Assembly: GCF_900128995.1 (NCBI RefSeq)
Contig: NZ_FQUE01000001.1
Location: 806,001 to 870,000, forward strand
DNA length: 64,000 nt
Source of the DNA: Loktanella atrilutea
GTDB taxonomy: Bacteria > Pseudomonadota > Alphaproteobacteria > Rhodobacterales > Rhodobacteraceae
Direction: 5' to 3'
In this document: positions 8,986-17,963 of the stretch, one piece after another
How positions within the stretch are numbered: position 1 is the stretch's first letter
How the letters are laid out: every line of letters starts with the position of its first letter
Notes under the pieces: generated by a model
Told to the model about the DNA's origin: nothing
What the model saw: the letters and a program-made list of their open reading frames with translations, nothing else
Database searches by the model: none
Program-made: the position numbers and the translations under genes

Positions 8986-10353
8986 ATGAAGCCGATGCGA
9001 CTGACCTTCCCCCTGCCCGCCGAGATGTCCGACAGCCTTGCGCCGGTCCGCGCGATCGCGCCGCGAAGGTCGCACAGGCGCATGCTCTGCCGCGTGGCCA
9101 TTCTGGCGGCCGATACGCTGGGCCTGCTGATTCCGCTGGCGCTGCTGTCCTCTGGCGCGGTCGGCGACACGGCACCTGCGGCGGTCCCGTCGCTGGCCAT
9201 GGTGGGCGGCATCACATTGGTGCTGAACGCGCTGCAGGGGCTTTATCCCGGCGACCGCCTGCACCCGCAGGAGACTTTGCGCCGCCGCACCCGGACCCTG
9301 CTTCTGGCCTTGATCCTGCTGCCGGCCGTGAGCATGTCCGCAGCGCCGGGTGACTTGTGGACGGTGGCCGTGACGACGCTTGCGCTGCTGGCGGGGCTGC
9401 TGTTGCAGATGCCACTGCGCCGGGGGATCCGCGGCCAGCTTTATCGTTCCGGTGTCTGGGGCACGGCGGCGGTTTTCGTCGGACCGCGCCAGATGAGAGA
9501 GACGCTGGCGGCGTTCTTTACGACGCACTGGCGCTATGGCCTGCGCCCGGTGCAGACGGGGGCGCAGATCGCGGTGCTGGTCCGCAGGCCCGACACCGCC
9601 AGCGCGGCCATGCTGCGGCAGGACTACCCCGAAGTCATCGTGCTGGCAGATATGCCGGATCTGCGGGTATCCGGCCTTCATCCGGCTGATATCGGTGGCC
9701 GTATCGGTTACCCGGTCGGTCATGCGGGTGCACCGGGGTGCGTCACGGCGAAGCGCGTCATGGATGTCGCCATCGCGCTGGCTGCGCTGGTCCTGACCGC
9801 GCCGGTCATGCTGCTGGCCATCATCTGCATCCGGATCGCCGACGCGGGGCCGGTCTTCTACATCCAGCGCCGCGAGGGGCTTGGCGGCCGGACTTTCGGT
9901 GTGCTGAAGTTGCGGACGATGTACCAGGACGCCGACGTGCGGCTGGCAACGCTGCTGGAGACCGATCCGCAGGCCCGGGCCGAGTGGGCGCATCACTTCA
10001 AGCTGCGCCGCGACCCGCGTCTGCTGCCGCGCATCGGGTCCTTCCTGCGTGCGTGCAGCATCGACGAGCTGCCGCAGCTGATCAACGTCCTGCGCGGCGA
10101 GATGAGCATCGTCGGACCGCGGCCCTTTCCCGACTACCATCTTGCGGCACTGCCGCAGGCATTCCGCGTCAAGCGCGCCAGCGTCGCCCCGGGCATCACC
10201 GGACTGTGGCAGATCAGCGGTCGCAGCGACGCCGACCTGAGCCAGCAGCAGCAACTGGACGCGTATTACATCGACAACCGGTCGCTGTGGTTCGACCTGC
10301 AGATCATCCTCGGCACCGTGCCCGCCCTTTTGCTGCGCAAGGGCGCCTACTGA
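8986..10353 (+). CDS. Undecaprenyl-phosphate sugar phosphotransferase (ExoY/WbaP type)
   Basis: 455 residues; AAAAGG lies 8 nt before the ATG. It starts repeat-unit synthesis by moving a sugar-1-phosphate from UDP-sugar to undecaprenyl phosphate. The N-terminal part (about 35-145) holds hydrophobic segments like the WcaJ/WbaP membrane domain. A short cytosolic linker leads to the catalytic domain from about residue 245. There a re-entrant hydrophobic helix ([20 protein letters not shown]) is followed by [34 protein letters not shown] and [13 protein letters not shown]. All conserved residues of the bacterial sugar transferase family are present. It overlaps a possible upstream start of the next gene. 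Confidence 0.93.
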   Translation: MKPMRLTFPLPAEMSDSLAPVRAIAPRRSHRRMLCRVAILAADTLGLLIPLALLSSGAVGDTAPAAVPSLAMVGGITLVLNALQGLYPGDRLHPQETLRRRTRTLLLALILLPAVSMSAAPGDLWTVAVTTLALLAGLLLQMPLRRGIRGQLYRSGVWGTAAVFVGPRQMRETLAAFFTTHWRYGLRPVQTGAQIAVLVRRPDTASAAMLRQDYPEVIVLADMPDLRVSGLHPADIGGRIGYPVGHAGAPGCVTAKRVMDVAIALAALVLTAPVMLLAIICIRIADAGPVFYIQRREGLGGRTFGVLKLRTMYQDADVRLATLLETDPQARAEWAHHFKLRRDPRLLPRIGSFLRACSIDELPQLINVLRGEMSIVGPRPFPDYHLAALPQAFRVKRASVAPGITGLWQISGRSDADLSQQQQLDAYYIDNRSLWFDLQIILGTVPALLLRKGAY

Positions 10354-10394
10354 TGCCGGGGCACCCAAACCTGTCCATAAAGGGAACGTTCGAC

Positions 10395-11435
10395 ATGCAT
10401 TCCGACAAGACGATCCTCGTGACCGGCGGCGCCGGGTTCCTTGGATCCCATCTGTGCGATCGCTTGATCGCGGACGGCCATCACGTCATCTGCCTCGACA
10501 ATTTTCACACCGGGCGGCGGTCCAACATCGCCCACCTGCTGCATCACGACCGGTTCGAGGTCGTGCGTCAGGACGTGACCGACCCGGTCCGCGCCGAGGT
10601 GCAGGAAATCTACAACCTCGCCTGCCCCGCGTCGCCGGTCCACTATCAGGCGGACCCGGTGCGGACGGTACAAACCAATGTCATCGGCGCGATCAACATG
10701 CTGGACCTTGCGCGGCGCACCGGCGCGCGGCTTTTCCACGCTTCCACCAGCGAGGTCTACGGCGATCCGCTGGTGCATCCGCAGACCGAGGACTACCTCG
10801 GCAACGTGAACCCGACCGGCCCGCGCGCCTGTTACGACGAAGGCAAGCGCTGCGCCGAGACGCTGCTGAGCGACGGTCGGCGCCAGCATGGCTTACGGTT
10901 GCGGATGGCGCGGATCTTCAACACCTACGGGCCCCGGATGCGGCCAGACGACGGACGCGTCGTGTCGAACTTCATCGTGCAGGCCCTGCGCGGCGAGCCC
11001 CTGACCGTCTACGGCAGCGGCGAACAGACCCGGTCCTTCTGCTACGTCGATGACCTGATCGCGGGTGTCGTGGCGCTGATGGCGGCGCCCGATGACGTGC
11101 CGCAGCCCGTCAACCTGGGCAACCCGGTCGAATTCACCATGTTGCAACTGGCCCGGCTGGTGCTGGACCTGACGGGATCGCGTGCCCGGCTGGACATGCG
11201 TCCCCTGCCGCAGGACGACCCGGTCCAGCGGCGCCCGGACATCACGCGCGCGACCACCCATCTGGACTGGCAGCCCGCGGTGCCCCTGCGCGAGGGGCTG
11301 ATCCGGACCATTGCGCATTTCGACTCGGTGCTGGGCCAGCGGCCTGCCTCGCCGTTGCCGGCGCGGTCCTTCGATTTCCCGACGCTCCTGAACGGCGCGA
11401 TGCCGGCATTTGCTCCGGAGGGGCAGGTCATTTGA
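10395..11435 (+). CDS. UDP-glucuronate decarboxylase (UDP-xylose synthase), extended SDR
   Basis: 346 residues from ATG 10395 (AGGGAA 8 nt upstream). An in-frame ATG at 10353, overlapping the previous stop, would add 14 residues. The N-terminus has the NAD+-binding [15 protein letters not shown]. The catalytic triad is STSEVYG with the diagnostic YDEGKR (Tyr-x3-Lys), then [11 protein letters not shown] and SFCYVDDLI. The YDEGKR box and these flanks distinguish UXS enzymes from 4,6-dehydratases and 4-epimerases. It converts UDP-GlcA to UDP-xylose, suggesting a pentose in the polymer. The gene stop overlaps the next start (TTGA). Confidence 0.88.
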   Translation: MHSDKTILVTGGAGFLGSHLCDRLIADGHHVICLDNFHTGRRSNIAHLLHHDRFEVVRQDVTDPVRAEVQEIYNLACPASPVHYQADPVRTVQTNVIGAINMLDLARRTGARLFHASTSEVYGDPLVHPQTEDYLGNVNPTGPRACYDEGKRCAETLLSDGRRQHGLRLRMARIFNTYGPRMRPDDGRVVSNFIVQALRGEPLTVYGSGEQTRSFCYVDDLIAGVVALMAAPDDVPQPVNLGNPVEFTMLQLARLVLDLTGSRARLDMRPLPQDDPVQRRPDITRATTHLDWQPAVPLREGLIRTIAHFDSVLGQRPASPLPARSFDFPTLLNGAMPAFAPEGQVI

Positions 11436-12628
11436 AACTCCTCGTCTTCGCACAGCGTCTGGATCCGGACGAAAGCCAGATGAACGCCATCGCCCTGGCG
11501 GACCGGCTGCGCGAGACGCATGGCTACGACATCGTCCTTCACGCCACGGACGGACCCGCCGCGCAGATGGTGCGCGACCGCGGGTTCCGGTTCGTGCCCG
11601 CACCGGACGTGACCTATCACCCTGCCCCGCAACGCATGGCCGCCCTGCGGCGTCTTGTGCGCGGCGAGGGTCCCGACGTGATCCATGCCTGGGACGGATG
11701 GCAGGGGCTGGAGGCCTATTATGCCGTTCACCTGAGGCTGGGGGTGCCGCTGCTGATTTCAGACCTGAACGCCGATGTGACCCGCTATCTGCCACGGAAC
11801 GTGCCGACGACCTTTGGCTGCGCCGCGTTGGCCGAAGCCGCGGCGGAACTGGGTTGGCGGTTTCCGATGACCTTGCCGATGCCGGTGGACACGCGCACCA
11901 ATGCGGCAGAGGCGGTTAACGGCGCGGGGTTTCGCAGCCGATACGGGATGAAGGATGGCGATGTGATGATCGCGGCGGTGGCGGAACGGCCAGATGCATC
12001 CGCGTCGGGCGGAACGATCCGCGCGATCGAGGCGATCCGGACCCTTGGGCAGAACCTGCCGTTGAAGCTGGTCCTTCTGGGCGAAAGCGACACCGATGTG
12101 AACCTGCGGGCCCGCGTGGATGCCGCCAATCGCCATCTGTATCGCGAAGCGGTGATCCTGACCGGCGCCATGCCCGACCCGCGCGAGGCCTATGCCGCCG
12201 CCGACATCGTCGTCGGGACGGGCGGATCGGCCCTGCGGGGGCTGGCATTCGGCAAGCCGCTGGTCGTGGTCGGCGCGGCGGGCTTTGCAGCGACCTTTAC
12301 CCCGCAGACAGCGCCCGGTTTCCTGCGGTCGGGGATGAGGGGCACCGGAGAGGGCCGGTTCGGCGGCTCTGCGATGCTGGACGCGCTGCGCCCGCTGGCG
12401 CAACGCCCGCAGCTGCGCGCGCAACTGGGCGCCTTCGGACGCGATTTCGTGGTAGAGAACCATGACTTCGGCCGCGTCGCCGCCCAGCTTGCCGCTTGCT
12501 GCAATGCCGCCAAGAGCGGCGCCGCATCCCGGATGGGCGACCTTGTCGATGCGGCGCGTACGGCGTTTTATGTCTTGCGCGAACGCCGGTTCCGCGTCGC
12601 GGCGCGGACGACCGTGCCCGGGCGCTGA
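11432..12628 (+). CDS. Glycosyltransferase-like protein (GT-B fold, family 4-like)
   Basis: 398 residues from a TTG start at 11432, chosen because GGAGGGG lies 8-14 nt upstream and the start overlaps the previous stop (TTGA). The N-terminal domain ([20 protein letters not shown], then [10 protein letters not shown]) and the C-terminal donor domain ([20 protein letters not shown], then [20 protein letters not shown]) fit GT-B enzymes. In place of the GT4 E-x7-E glutamates it has Gly/Ser and Arg (GTGGSALRG), so donor chemistry may differ or activity be lost. It is the last gene of the rightward operon, before a strong hairpin. Confidence 0.75.
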   Translation: MKLLVFAQRLDPDESQMNAIALADRLRETHGYDIVLHATDGPAAQMVRDRGFRFVPAPDVTYHPAPQRMAALRRLVRGEGPDVIHAWDGWQGLEAYYAVHLRLGVPLLISDLNADVTRYLPRNVPTTFGCAALAEAAAELGWRFPMTLPMPVDTRTNAAEAVNGAGFRSRYGMKDGDVMIAAVAERPDASASGGTIRAIEAIRTLGQNLPLKLVLLGESDTDVNLRARVDAANRHLYREAVILTGAMPDPREAYAAADIVVGTGGSALRGLAFGKPLVVVGAAGFAATFTPQTAPGFLRSGMRGTGEGRFGGSAMLDALRPLAQRPQLRAQLGAFGRDFVVENHDFGRVAAQLAACCNAAKSGAASRMGDLVDAARTAFYVLRERRFRVAARTTVPGR

Positions 12629-12716
12629 CCGAGATCCTTATGCAGTGTTGCGAGGCAGCGGCGCAGCCGTTGAAAAGCCCTTGCCGGCAGTCGGGCGATT
12701 GCGACCGCGTGCAATA

Positions 12717-12743
12717 GGAAGGGACCGCGCCGCGGTCCCTTCC
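12717..12743. terminator. Bidirectional hairpin between convergent genes
   Basis: GGAAGGGACCGCG (12717-12729) is the reverse complement of CGCGGTCCCTTCC (12731-12743), a near-perfect inverted repeat. It lies between the end of the rightward operon (12628) and the end of the leftward LuxR-type gene (12763). Its position and stem strength fit a two-way terminator. There is only a weak T run on either side. Confidence 0.75.
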
Positions 12744-12762
12744 TTGCGTGCATGGCCGGGCG

Positions 12763-13572
12763 TCAGTGGCTGCGGGGGTCGGCGGGCCAGCCGGTCATCT
12801 GGTTCAGCAGAAAGGCGGCTTCCGTGCGGTTGGTCGCCTTGAGCTTGTGAAAGATGTGGCGGATGTGCACCTTGACGGTGCTTTCCCGCAGATCGAGTTC
12901 ATAGGCGATCGTCTTGTTCGCGGCACCGCGGCGCAGAGCCTGCGCAACCGAGAATTGCCGGTCCGTGAACATCTCCGGCATGACGCTGTTCGTCTCTGCC
13001 TGCGAGAGGGAATTGCGAAGGGCCATCAGGCTGGCCCGGGACAGGAAAGATGCGCCCGCCACGGTCATCCGCGTCGCCTCGACGATATCGGGGAAATGGA
13101 CGCAGGGCGGGATATAGCCGTCCGCGCCGCATTCAAGCGCCGCGATCATCGCGTCGACGTCGTCGGTGGCGCCCAGGATAACGACGGGCACCAGTTGCGC
13201 CTGTGCCACCAGTCCGCGCAATTCGGCGCGGACGCTTTCATCGGCCAGTGATTTCGAGCCGATGTTGTGCAATATGACCTGACGCTCTTCTGCGTTGCAG
13301 GAGCTGGCGCGCCAGTCGGCGATGGATCCGAAACCGATCACCCGTGCCGAGGTGCATTGCTGCTGAAGGCAGGCGACGAAGCACTCCCGCTCCAGCGAGC
13401 GATCGTCGATGACGGCGAACACCTCGAAGGCGAGGTCGTCATGGGACTTCGGCTTTTTGGTTCCGGCCTGTGCGCCGGGACTGATTTCGGCGAGGTGCCC
13501 TCGGCTGGGCCCCGGAACCGGATTCCTTGCGATAGTTGCATCGGTAGTTCTGTGATAGTGTGCGTCGTTCAC
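12763..13572 (-). CDS. LuxR-type transcriptional regulator with degenerate receiver domain
   Basis: 269 residues from GTG 13572; AGGAG lies 8 nt upstream. The C-terminal third (about 200-260) is a LuxR/NarL helix-turn-helix: FTDRQFSVAQALRRGAANKT, IAYELDLRESTVKVHIRHIF, HKLKATNRTEA. The N-terminal half has receiver-like order (VFAVIDDRSLERE, VVILGATDDVDAM, ALECGADGYIP). At the phospho-acceptor strand the sequence is VILHNIG, with no Asp, so it is probably not controlled by phosphorylation in the usual way. It lies between exopolysaccharide operons and faces away from an A+T-rich regulatory region, so control of polymer synthesis or biofilm is a reasonable inference. Confidence 0.85.
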   Translation of the reverse strand: MNDAHYHRTTDATIARNPVPGPSRGHLAEISPGAQAGTKKPKSHDDLAFEVFAVIDDRSLERECFVACLQQQCTSARVIGFGSIADWRASSCNAEERQVILHNIGSKSLADESVRAELRGLVAQAQLVPVVILGATDDVDAMIAALECGADGYIPPCVHFPDIVEATRMTVAGASFLSRASLMALRNSLSQAETNSVMPEMFTDRQFSVAQALRRGAANKTIAYELDLRESTVKVHIRHIFHKLKATNRTEAAFLLNQMTGWPADPRSH

Positions 13573-14014
13573 GATGAACTCCTAGAGCGGTTTAAAATTC
13601 ATAAATTGGGCTGCCTTCAATGCGGCAACGGTAGATAAATGCAGAAAATCTTGCAGCTTCAGACACGCTGAGCTGCAGCGCTTCGTTTTCTGAAAAACAA
13701 CTTCTGCGCGAAACAGACGATGCTTTGCATAAACGTTAATTTTGTCTTAATCAGACAACTTAATATTAGCATTTTTTGCGGCTGAGCGACATTATTTTCG
13801 CTAAAATGGCTGCCACGGTGCTAACTTTGTGGTGAAATTCGGGCGGCCAAAAGGCGAATCTCTGGCATCATGCAACCGAAAGACGAACAACGAAATCGTG
13901 TGAATACCTTCTGTTGTCGGTCGGTCCCGACCCCTGTCTTGCGCTGCGAATCAGGGGCGATTTTCCGGACGCCGTGACAGGGACGTAGACTGTATCTCTT
14001 TTATTCAGGTGGCC
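13573..14014. promoter_or_regulatory. A+T-rich divergent regulatory region
   Basis: 442 nt without a gene, between the LuxR-type regulator (leftward) and the acyltransferase gene (rightward). About 13600-13830 is far more A+T-rich than the surroundings. It contains an inverted repeat, TTGTCT (13742-13747), TAATC, AGACAA (13753-13758), the kind of dyad a LuxR/NarL dimer could bind. No coding sequence with recognisable features lies here. Confidence 0.55.
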
Positions 14015-14662
14015 ATGACACGCCTCGTTCTCGTCGGGTTAGGCGGAAATACCCTCGAACTTCTGGACCTTGCCGCCGCGACGTTCGACGTTGCGGCAAT
14101 CCTGTCGGAAAATCAGGACCATACCCCTGATTTTGAAGGCATTCCCGTCGTCCCTTTTGCAGACGCAAAATTGTTCACCGATTGCCAGTTCGTCTTTCTG
14201 ATCGGGTCCGAGAAGTCCTATACCCGGCGGTCGGCCATGATCGCTCGCCTCGGGATTCCGGACGACAAGTTTGCCACATTGACAGACCCCCGGGCGATCA
14301 TTTCTCACCGGGCGACGATCGGTCGGGGGGCGGTGTGTTCGGCGGGGGTGGCGGTCATGGCCCGGGCCGTGGTCAAGGATCACGTGATGATCATGCCCTA
14401 CAGCATCGTGCACCATGACAGCCGGATCGGACGCTGCAGCATCGTCGGGTCGCATGTGACCATCGCGGGCCGCGTCACGGTCGGTTCAAATTGTTATATC
14501 GGCAGCGCCAGCGCGATCCGGAACGGTGTCACGATCGGTGATGGGGCGCTGATCGGCATGGGGGCCAACGTCGTCGCCGACGTGGCCCCCGGTGCGATCA
14601 TGGTCGGAAATCCCGCGCGGCCCCTGACCCCGCGGGACGGGGATGGGTCAGGACGCCCGTGA
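14015..14662 (+). CDS. Sugar O/N-acyltransferase (NeuD/PglD-like, left-handed beta-helix)
   Basis: 215 residues from ATG 14015; a GTG two codons upstream (14009) is an alternative. The N-terminal Rossmann-like PglD_N domain (TRLVLVGLGGNTLELLDLA) precedes hexapeptide repeats from about residue 95 (ISHRATIGRGAVCSAGVAVM through GALIGMGANVVADVAPG). The ending GNPARPL is the usual terminus of these transferases. It should acylate an amino group or hydroxyl of a nucleotide sugar using acyl-CoA. Its 3' end overlaps the 3' end of the convergent aminotransferase gene by 15 nt, so the two transcripts are antisense there. Confidence 0.88.
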   Translation: MTRLVLVGLGGNTLELLDLAAATFDVAAILSENQDHTPDFEGIPVVPFADAKLFTDCQFVFLIGSEKSYTRRSAMIARLGIPDDKFATLTDPRAIISHRATIGRGAVCSAGVAVMARAVVKDHVMIMPYSIVHHDSRIGRCSIVGSHVTIAGRVTVGSNCYIGSASAIRNGVTIGDGALIGMGANVVADVAPGAIMVGNPARPLTPRDGDGSGRP

Positions 14663-15835
14663 CAGGGGCTGCGGCCGGATAGCGGTCCGGCCGGCCAGCC
14701 CGCGCAAGGCGGTGACCAGAACGTCGGCGACGGTGTCGACCTCGGCGTCCGTCATCTGGGCGAAGAGCGGCAGAAGCACGCTGTAGTCCCTGGCGGTTTC
14801 CGACCGCGACAGCGGATGACGACGGGGGACATCGTGCAGGGCCTGTTCCAGATGCATGCACATGATGCCGCGTCGGGTCGCGACACCGGCGTCCAGCAGA
14901 ACCTGCATCAGCGCGCGCTGATCGATGGCGGGATCGAGCGCTATTGCGAAGCTTTGCCAGTTCGACCGGGCCCATGCAGGCTCTGTCGGCAGGGTGATGC
15001 CGTCGATGGCCTGCAGCACGGTCCGGTAGCGGTCGGCGATCGCGCGGCGGCGCGCGACGATATCCGGCAGGCGGGTCAGCTGAACCCGGCCCACTGCGGC
15101 CTGAATGTCCGTCATGCGGTAGTTGTAGCCGGGCACGGGATAATCCTCGAACACGACCTGCGCCGCGGCGTGTCGCTGGGTGTCGGACACCGACATGCCA
15201 TGCTGACGCCACAGGCGGAATCTTGCGTCGAGCGTGGCGTCGCGGGTCGTCAGCATCCCGCCCTCGCCCGTGGTGATCACCTTGCGGGGATGGAACGAAA
15301 AGCAGACGACGTCGCCATGCGCGCGCCCGATCCTTTGCCATTCGCCCCGCATCCGGATTTCCGATCCCACCGCGCAGGCTGCATCCTCGATCAGCGCAAG
15401 ACCGTGGGTGCGGGCGATCAGCAGAAGGGCGGTCAGGTCGCAGGGCATCCCGATCTGGTGCACGCAGAGGATCGCGCGGGTCCGGGACGTGATCGCCTCG
15501 GTCACGCGGTCGGGATCGATATTGTAGCCGCCCGGTTCGATATCCACGAAGACCGGGACCGCGCCGCACTGACGGATCGCATTCGCGCCGGCGATGAATG
15601 AATGGGAGACGGTGATGACCTCGTCACCCGAACCGACCCCCATGCCCATCAGCGCCAGATGCAGCGCCGTCGTGCAGTTGGACACGGCGCAGGCATGGGG
15701 TGCGCCGACGAAAGCCGCGAAATCGGCCTCGAAGGCCGCGACCTGCGGGCCTTGCGACACCCATCCCGACAGGACCGCGGCGCGGGCGGCCTCTGCCTCG
15801 GCCTCGCCCAGCAGGGGTTTCGCGATCGGGATCAT
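14648..15835 (-). CDS. DegT/DnrJ/EryC1/StrS family sugar aminotransferase
   Basis: 395 residues from ATG 15835; the start overlaps the upstream epimerase stop (ATGA). This is a PLP-dependent aminotransferase of nucleotide-linked keto sugars. It opens MIPIAKPLLGEAEAEAAR, then has SNCTTALHLAL, VITVSHSFIAGANAI, the cofactor Asp region LALIEDAACAVGSE, and the PLP lysine in FSFHPRKVITTGEGGM. GYNYRMTDIQAAVGRVQL is the conserved later motif. With the neighbouring acyltransferases it would make an N-acylated amino sugar. It is the last gene of the leftward amino-sugar operon and the second DegT enzyme in it, so two amino positions or two sugars are likely. Confidence 0.9.
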   Translation of the reverse strand: MIPIAKPLLGEAEAEAARAAVLSGWVSQGPQVAAFEADFAAFVGAPHACAVSNCTTALHLALMGMGVGSGDEVITVSHSFIAGANAIRQCGAVPVFVDIEPGGYNIDPDRVTEAITSRTRAILCVHQIGMPCDLTALLLIARTHGLALIEDAACAVGSEIRMRGEWQRIGRAHGDVVCFSFHPRKVITTGEGGMLTTRDATLDARFRLWRQHGMSVSDTQRHAAAQVVFEDYPVPGYNYRMTDIQAAVGRVQLTRLPDIVARRRAIADRYRTVLQAIDGITLPTEPAWARSNWQSFAIALDPAIDQRALMQVLLDAGVATRRGIMCMHLEQALHDVPRRHPLSRSETARDYSVLLPLFAQMTDAEVDTVADVLVTALRGLAGRTAIRPQPLSRAS

Positions 15836-16833
15836 GCGGTCACCTCTGGCGTGCGGGACGGGGCCCGTTCGGATTGCCACCAGTCGACAAGCTCCCTCAG
15901 GCCCGTGGCCAGCGGAATCTGGGGTCTGAACCCCAGTTGTGCGCGCGCGGCGCGGGCAGAGGAGAGCCTGCGCGGGACCGGATTGATCGCACGTTCCTCT
16001 GCATGGACGGGGACCAGATCGTTGCGGCCCATCGCCTGCGACAGCAGCGACGCGATGCCCAGAAGCGAGGTCTCGGTCTCGCTGCCCACGTTGAAGACGG
16101 TGTCGGTGACGTCGGCCTTGGCGGACAGGATGTTCGCGCGTGCCACGTCGCGGACGTTGATCATATCCATCGTCTGCAGTCCGTCGCCGAAGACGATGGG
16201 CGGCTGGCCCGAGGCGATGCGTTCCATCCATCGCACCATCACCTCTGTATAGCGGCCGCGCAGGTCCATGCGCGGGCCGTAGACGTTGAAGTATCGCAGG
16301 GCGACGTAATCCATGCCGTACATGTCATTGAACGACCGCAGCAGACCCTCGCCGAAGGCCTTTGCCGCGCCGTAGAGGGTGCGGTTGGGATAGGCCGGTT
16401 CGTCCTCCGTCGTGGGGAAATGCGCGGCCATGCCGTAGACAGAGGCGGATGACGCCATGACGACCTTGCGGGTGCCGGCGGCGCGGCATTGCTGCAGCAG
16501 GTCATAGGTCGCCTGCACCATGACGGCCATCGGCTCGTCCGGTTCGGCCGCGCAATGGGTGATGCGCAGCGCCGCCTGGTGAAAGACGGTGTCAGTGCCC
16601 TCGACCAGATCGGCCATCAAGGCGCCGTCGCGGATGTCCCCCTCGACCAGACGGACGCGGCCGGAGGCCATGGCGGCGTCCAGATTGGACCGCCGCCCCC
16701 GGATCATGTTGTCGATGACGATGATCTCGCCGCACTTTTCCTGCACGAGCAGATCGACGATATGCGACCCGATGAAGCCGCTTCCGCCGGTAACCAGAAC
16801 GCGTTTGCCCCGCAGGACGTCGGGATGTTTCAT
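15832..16833 (-). CDS. NAD-dependent nucleotide-sugar epimerase/dehydratase
   Basis: 333 residues from ATG 16833 with AAGGAG about 12 nt upstream. This extended SDR has TGGSGFIGSHIVDLL at the NAD site, the catalytic SSASVYG and YGAAK (Tyr-x3-Lys), and RYFNVYGPRMDLRGRYTEVM. The overall layout resembles UDP-hexose(NAc) 4-epimerases of the WbpP/GalE type more than 4,6-dehydratases. The substrate cannot be fixed from sequence. It sits between two DegT aminotransferase genes, 14 nt after the first and overlapping the second by 4 nt, so all are probably co-translated. Confidence 0.85.
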   Translation of the reverse strand: MKHPDVLRGKRVLVTGGSGFIGSHIVDLLVQEKCGEIIVIDNMIRGRRSNLDAAMASGRVRLVEGDIRDGALMADLVEGTDTVFHQAALRITHCAAEPDEPMAVMVQATYDLLQQCRAAGTRKVVMASSASVYGMAAHFPTTEDEPAYPNRTLYGAAKAFGEGLLRSFNDMYGMDYVALRYFNVYGPRMDLRGRYTEVMVRWMERIASGQPPIVFGDGLQTMDMINVRDVARANILSAKADVTDTVFNVGSETETSLLGIASLLSQAMGRNDLVPVHAEERAINPVPRRLSSARAARAQLGFRPQIPLATGLRELVDWWQSERAPSRTPEVTA

Positions 16834-16847
16834 GTGCTCAGTCTCCT

Positions 16848-17963
16848 TCAGGCGGTCAGACGCGACGGCGCAAGCGCCAGACGGTTCACGGTGTCGATGA
16901 CGAAATCGATGTCGGCGGGGGCCATGTCCGGATGGATCGGCAGGGACAGGGTGCTGTCGGCATAGGCTTCTGCCACCGGAAGGCTGCCGCGGGCGTAGCC
17001 CAGATCGCTGTGTGCGGGCTGCAGGTGGACCGGCACGGGGTAGTGCGTATTGGTCGGCACCCCTGCCGCGTTCAGCCGGGCGGACAACCCTGCCGGGTTC
17101 GCGTTGCGGATCGCGTAGACGTGGCCGACGTGGTCGGGGCCGAAGGGTCCGGCGGCGCGCATGATTTGCGGCGACAGGCCCGCGTGATAGGCATTGGCCA
17201 CGGCTCTGCGCCGGTCGGTCCAGTCTTCCAGATGGCGCAACTTCACGTCCAGCACCGCACCCTGCAGCGCGTCCATGCGGGTGTTGTAGCCGTCCATGAC
17301 ATGGTTGTGCCGCCCCTGCTGACCCCAGTCGCGCAGGCATCGCAGGGTGTCGGCGAAGACCGGGTTGCTGGTGACGACCGCACCGCCCTCGCCGCAGGCA
17401 CCAAGGTTCTTGCCCGGGTAGAAGCTGAAGCAGCCGATATCGCCGAAGGCGCCGGCGCGCAGGCCGTCACGCTCTGCCCCGTGCGCCTGCGCCGCATCCT
17501 CGATCACCAGCAGATCGTAGTCGCGCGCGATCTTCAGGATGGCGGCTATGTCGGCCAGACGTCCGTGCAGGTGGACCGGCAGGATCGCCCTGGTCCGGTC
17601 GGTGATCGCATCGGGGATCAGGGCGGGATCGATGCACCACGTCACCGGATCGATATCGACGAAGACCGGCGTGGCCCCGGTATAGCGGATCGCGGCCGTG
17701 GTCGCGACGAAGGTGGTGGGCGTGGTGATGACCTCGTCCCCCGGGCCTATGCCGGCCGCCAGAAGCGCCATGTGCAGCGCCGAGGTGCCGGTGTTCACCG
17801 CCACCGCCGCTGAGGTGCCGCAGTATCGGGCGAAGTTCACCTCGAACCGTTCGACCGGTTCACCGAGGATGTAGGAGCAGCTGCGCAAGACCGACAGGAC
17901 GGCGTCTTCCAGCTCGGGGCCGATGGCGCGGTACTGGGCCTTGAGGTCGAGAAAGGGGATCAT
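16848..17963 (-). CDS. DegT family sugar aminotransferase (WbpE-like)
   Basis: 371 residues; the start overlaps the upstream oxidoreductase stop (TGATG). PLP enzyme motifs are in order: IPFLDLKAQYRAIGPELEDA, NTGTSALHMALLAAGIGPGD, EVITTPTTFVATTAA, LLVIEDAAQAHGAE, and the PLP lysine in FSFYPGKNLGACGEGG. The N-terminus and GKNLGA region match the subgroup that aminates 3-keto nucleotide sugars (WbpE type). The gene order acyltransferase, Gfo/Idh, DegT supports oxidation at C3, transamination and acetylation, as in UDP-2,3-diacetamido-uronic acid synthesis. Confidence 0.9.
   Translation of the reverse strand: MIPFLDLKAQYRAIGPELEDAVLSVLRSCSYILGEPVERFEVNFARYCGTSAAVAVNTGTSALHMALLAAGIGPGDEVITTPTTFVATTAAIRYTGATPVFVDIDPVTWCIDPALIPDAITDRTRAILPVHLHGRLADIAAILKIARDYDLLVIEDAAQAHGAERDGLRAGAFGDIGCFSFYPGKNLGACGEGGAVVTSNPVFADTLRCLRDWGQQGRHNHVMDGYNTRMDALQGAVLDVKLRHLEDWTDRRRAVANAYHAGLSPQIMRAAGPFGPDHVGHVYAIRNANPAGLSARLNAAGVPTNTHYPVPVHLQPAHSDLGYARGSLPVAEAYADSTLSLPIHPDMAPADIDFVIDTVNRLALAPSRLTA

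Noticed and set aside
8053-10368. 771-codon open frame on the minus strand opposite the WecG-like and ExoY-like genes
   Set aside because: It spans two well-supported plus-strand genes and their spacer, and has low-complexity composition without motifs.
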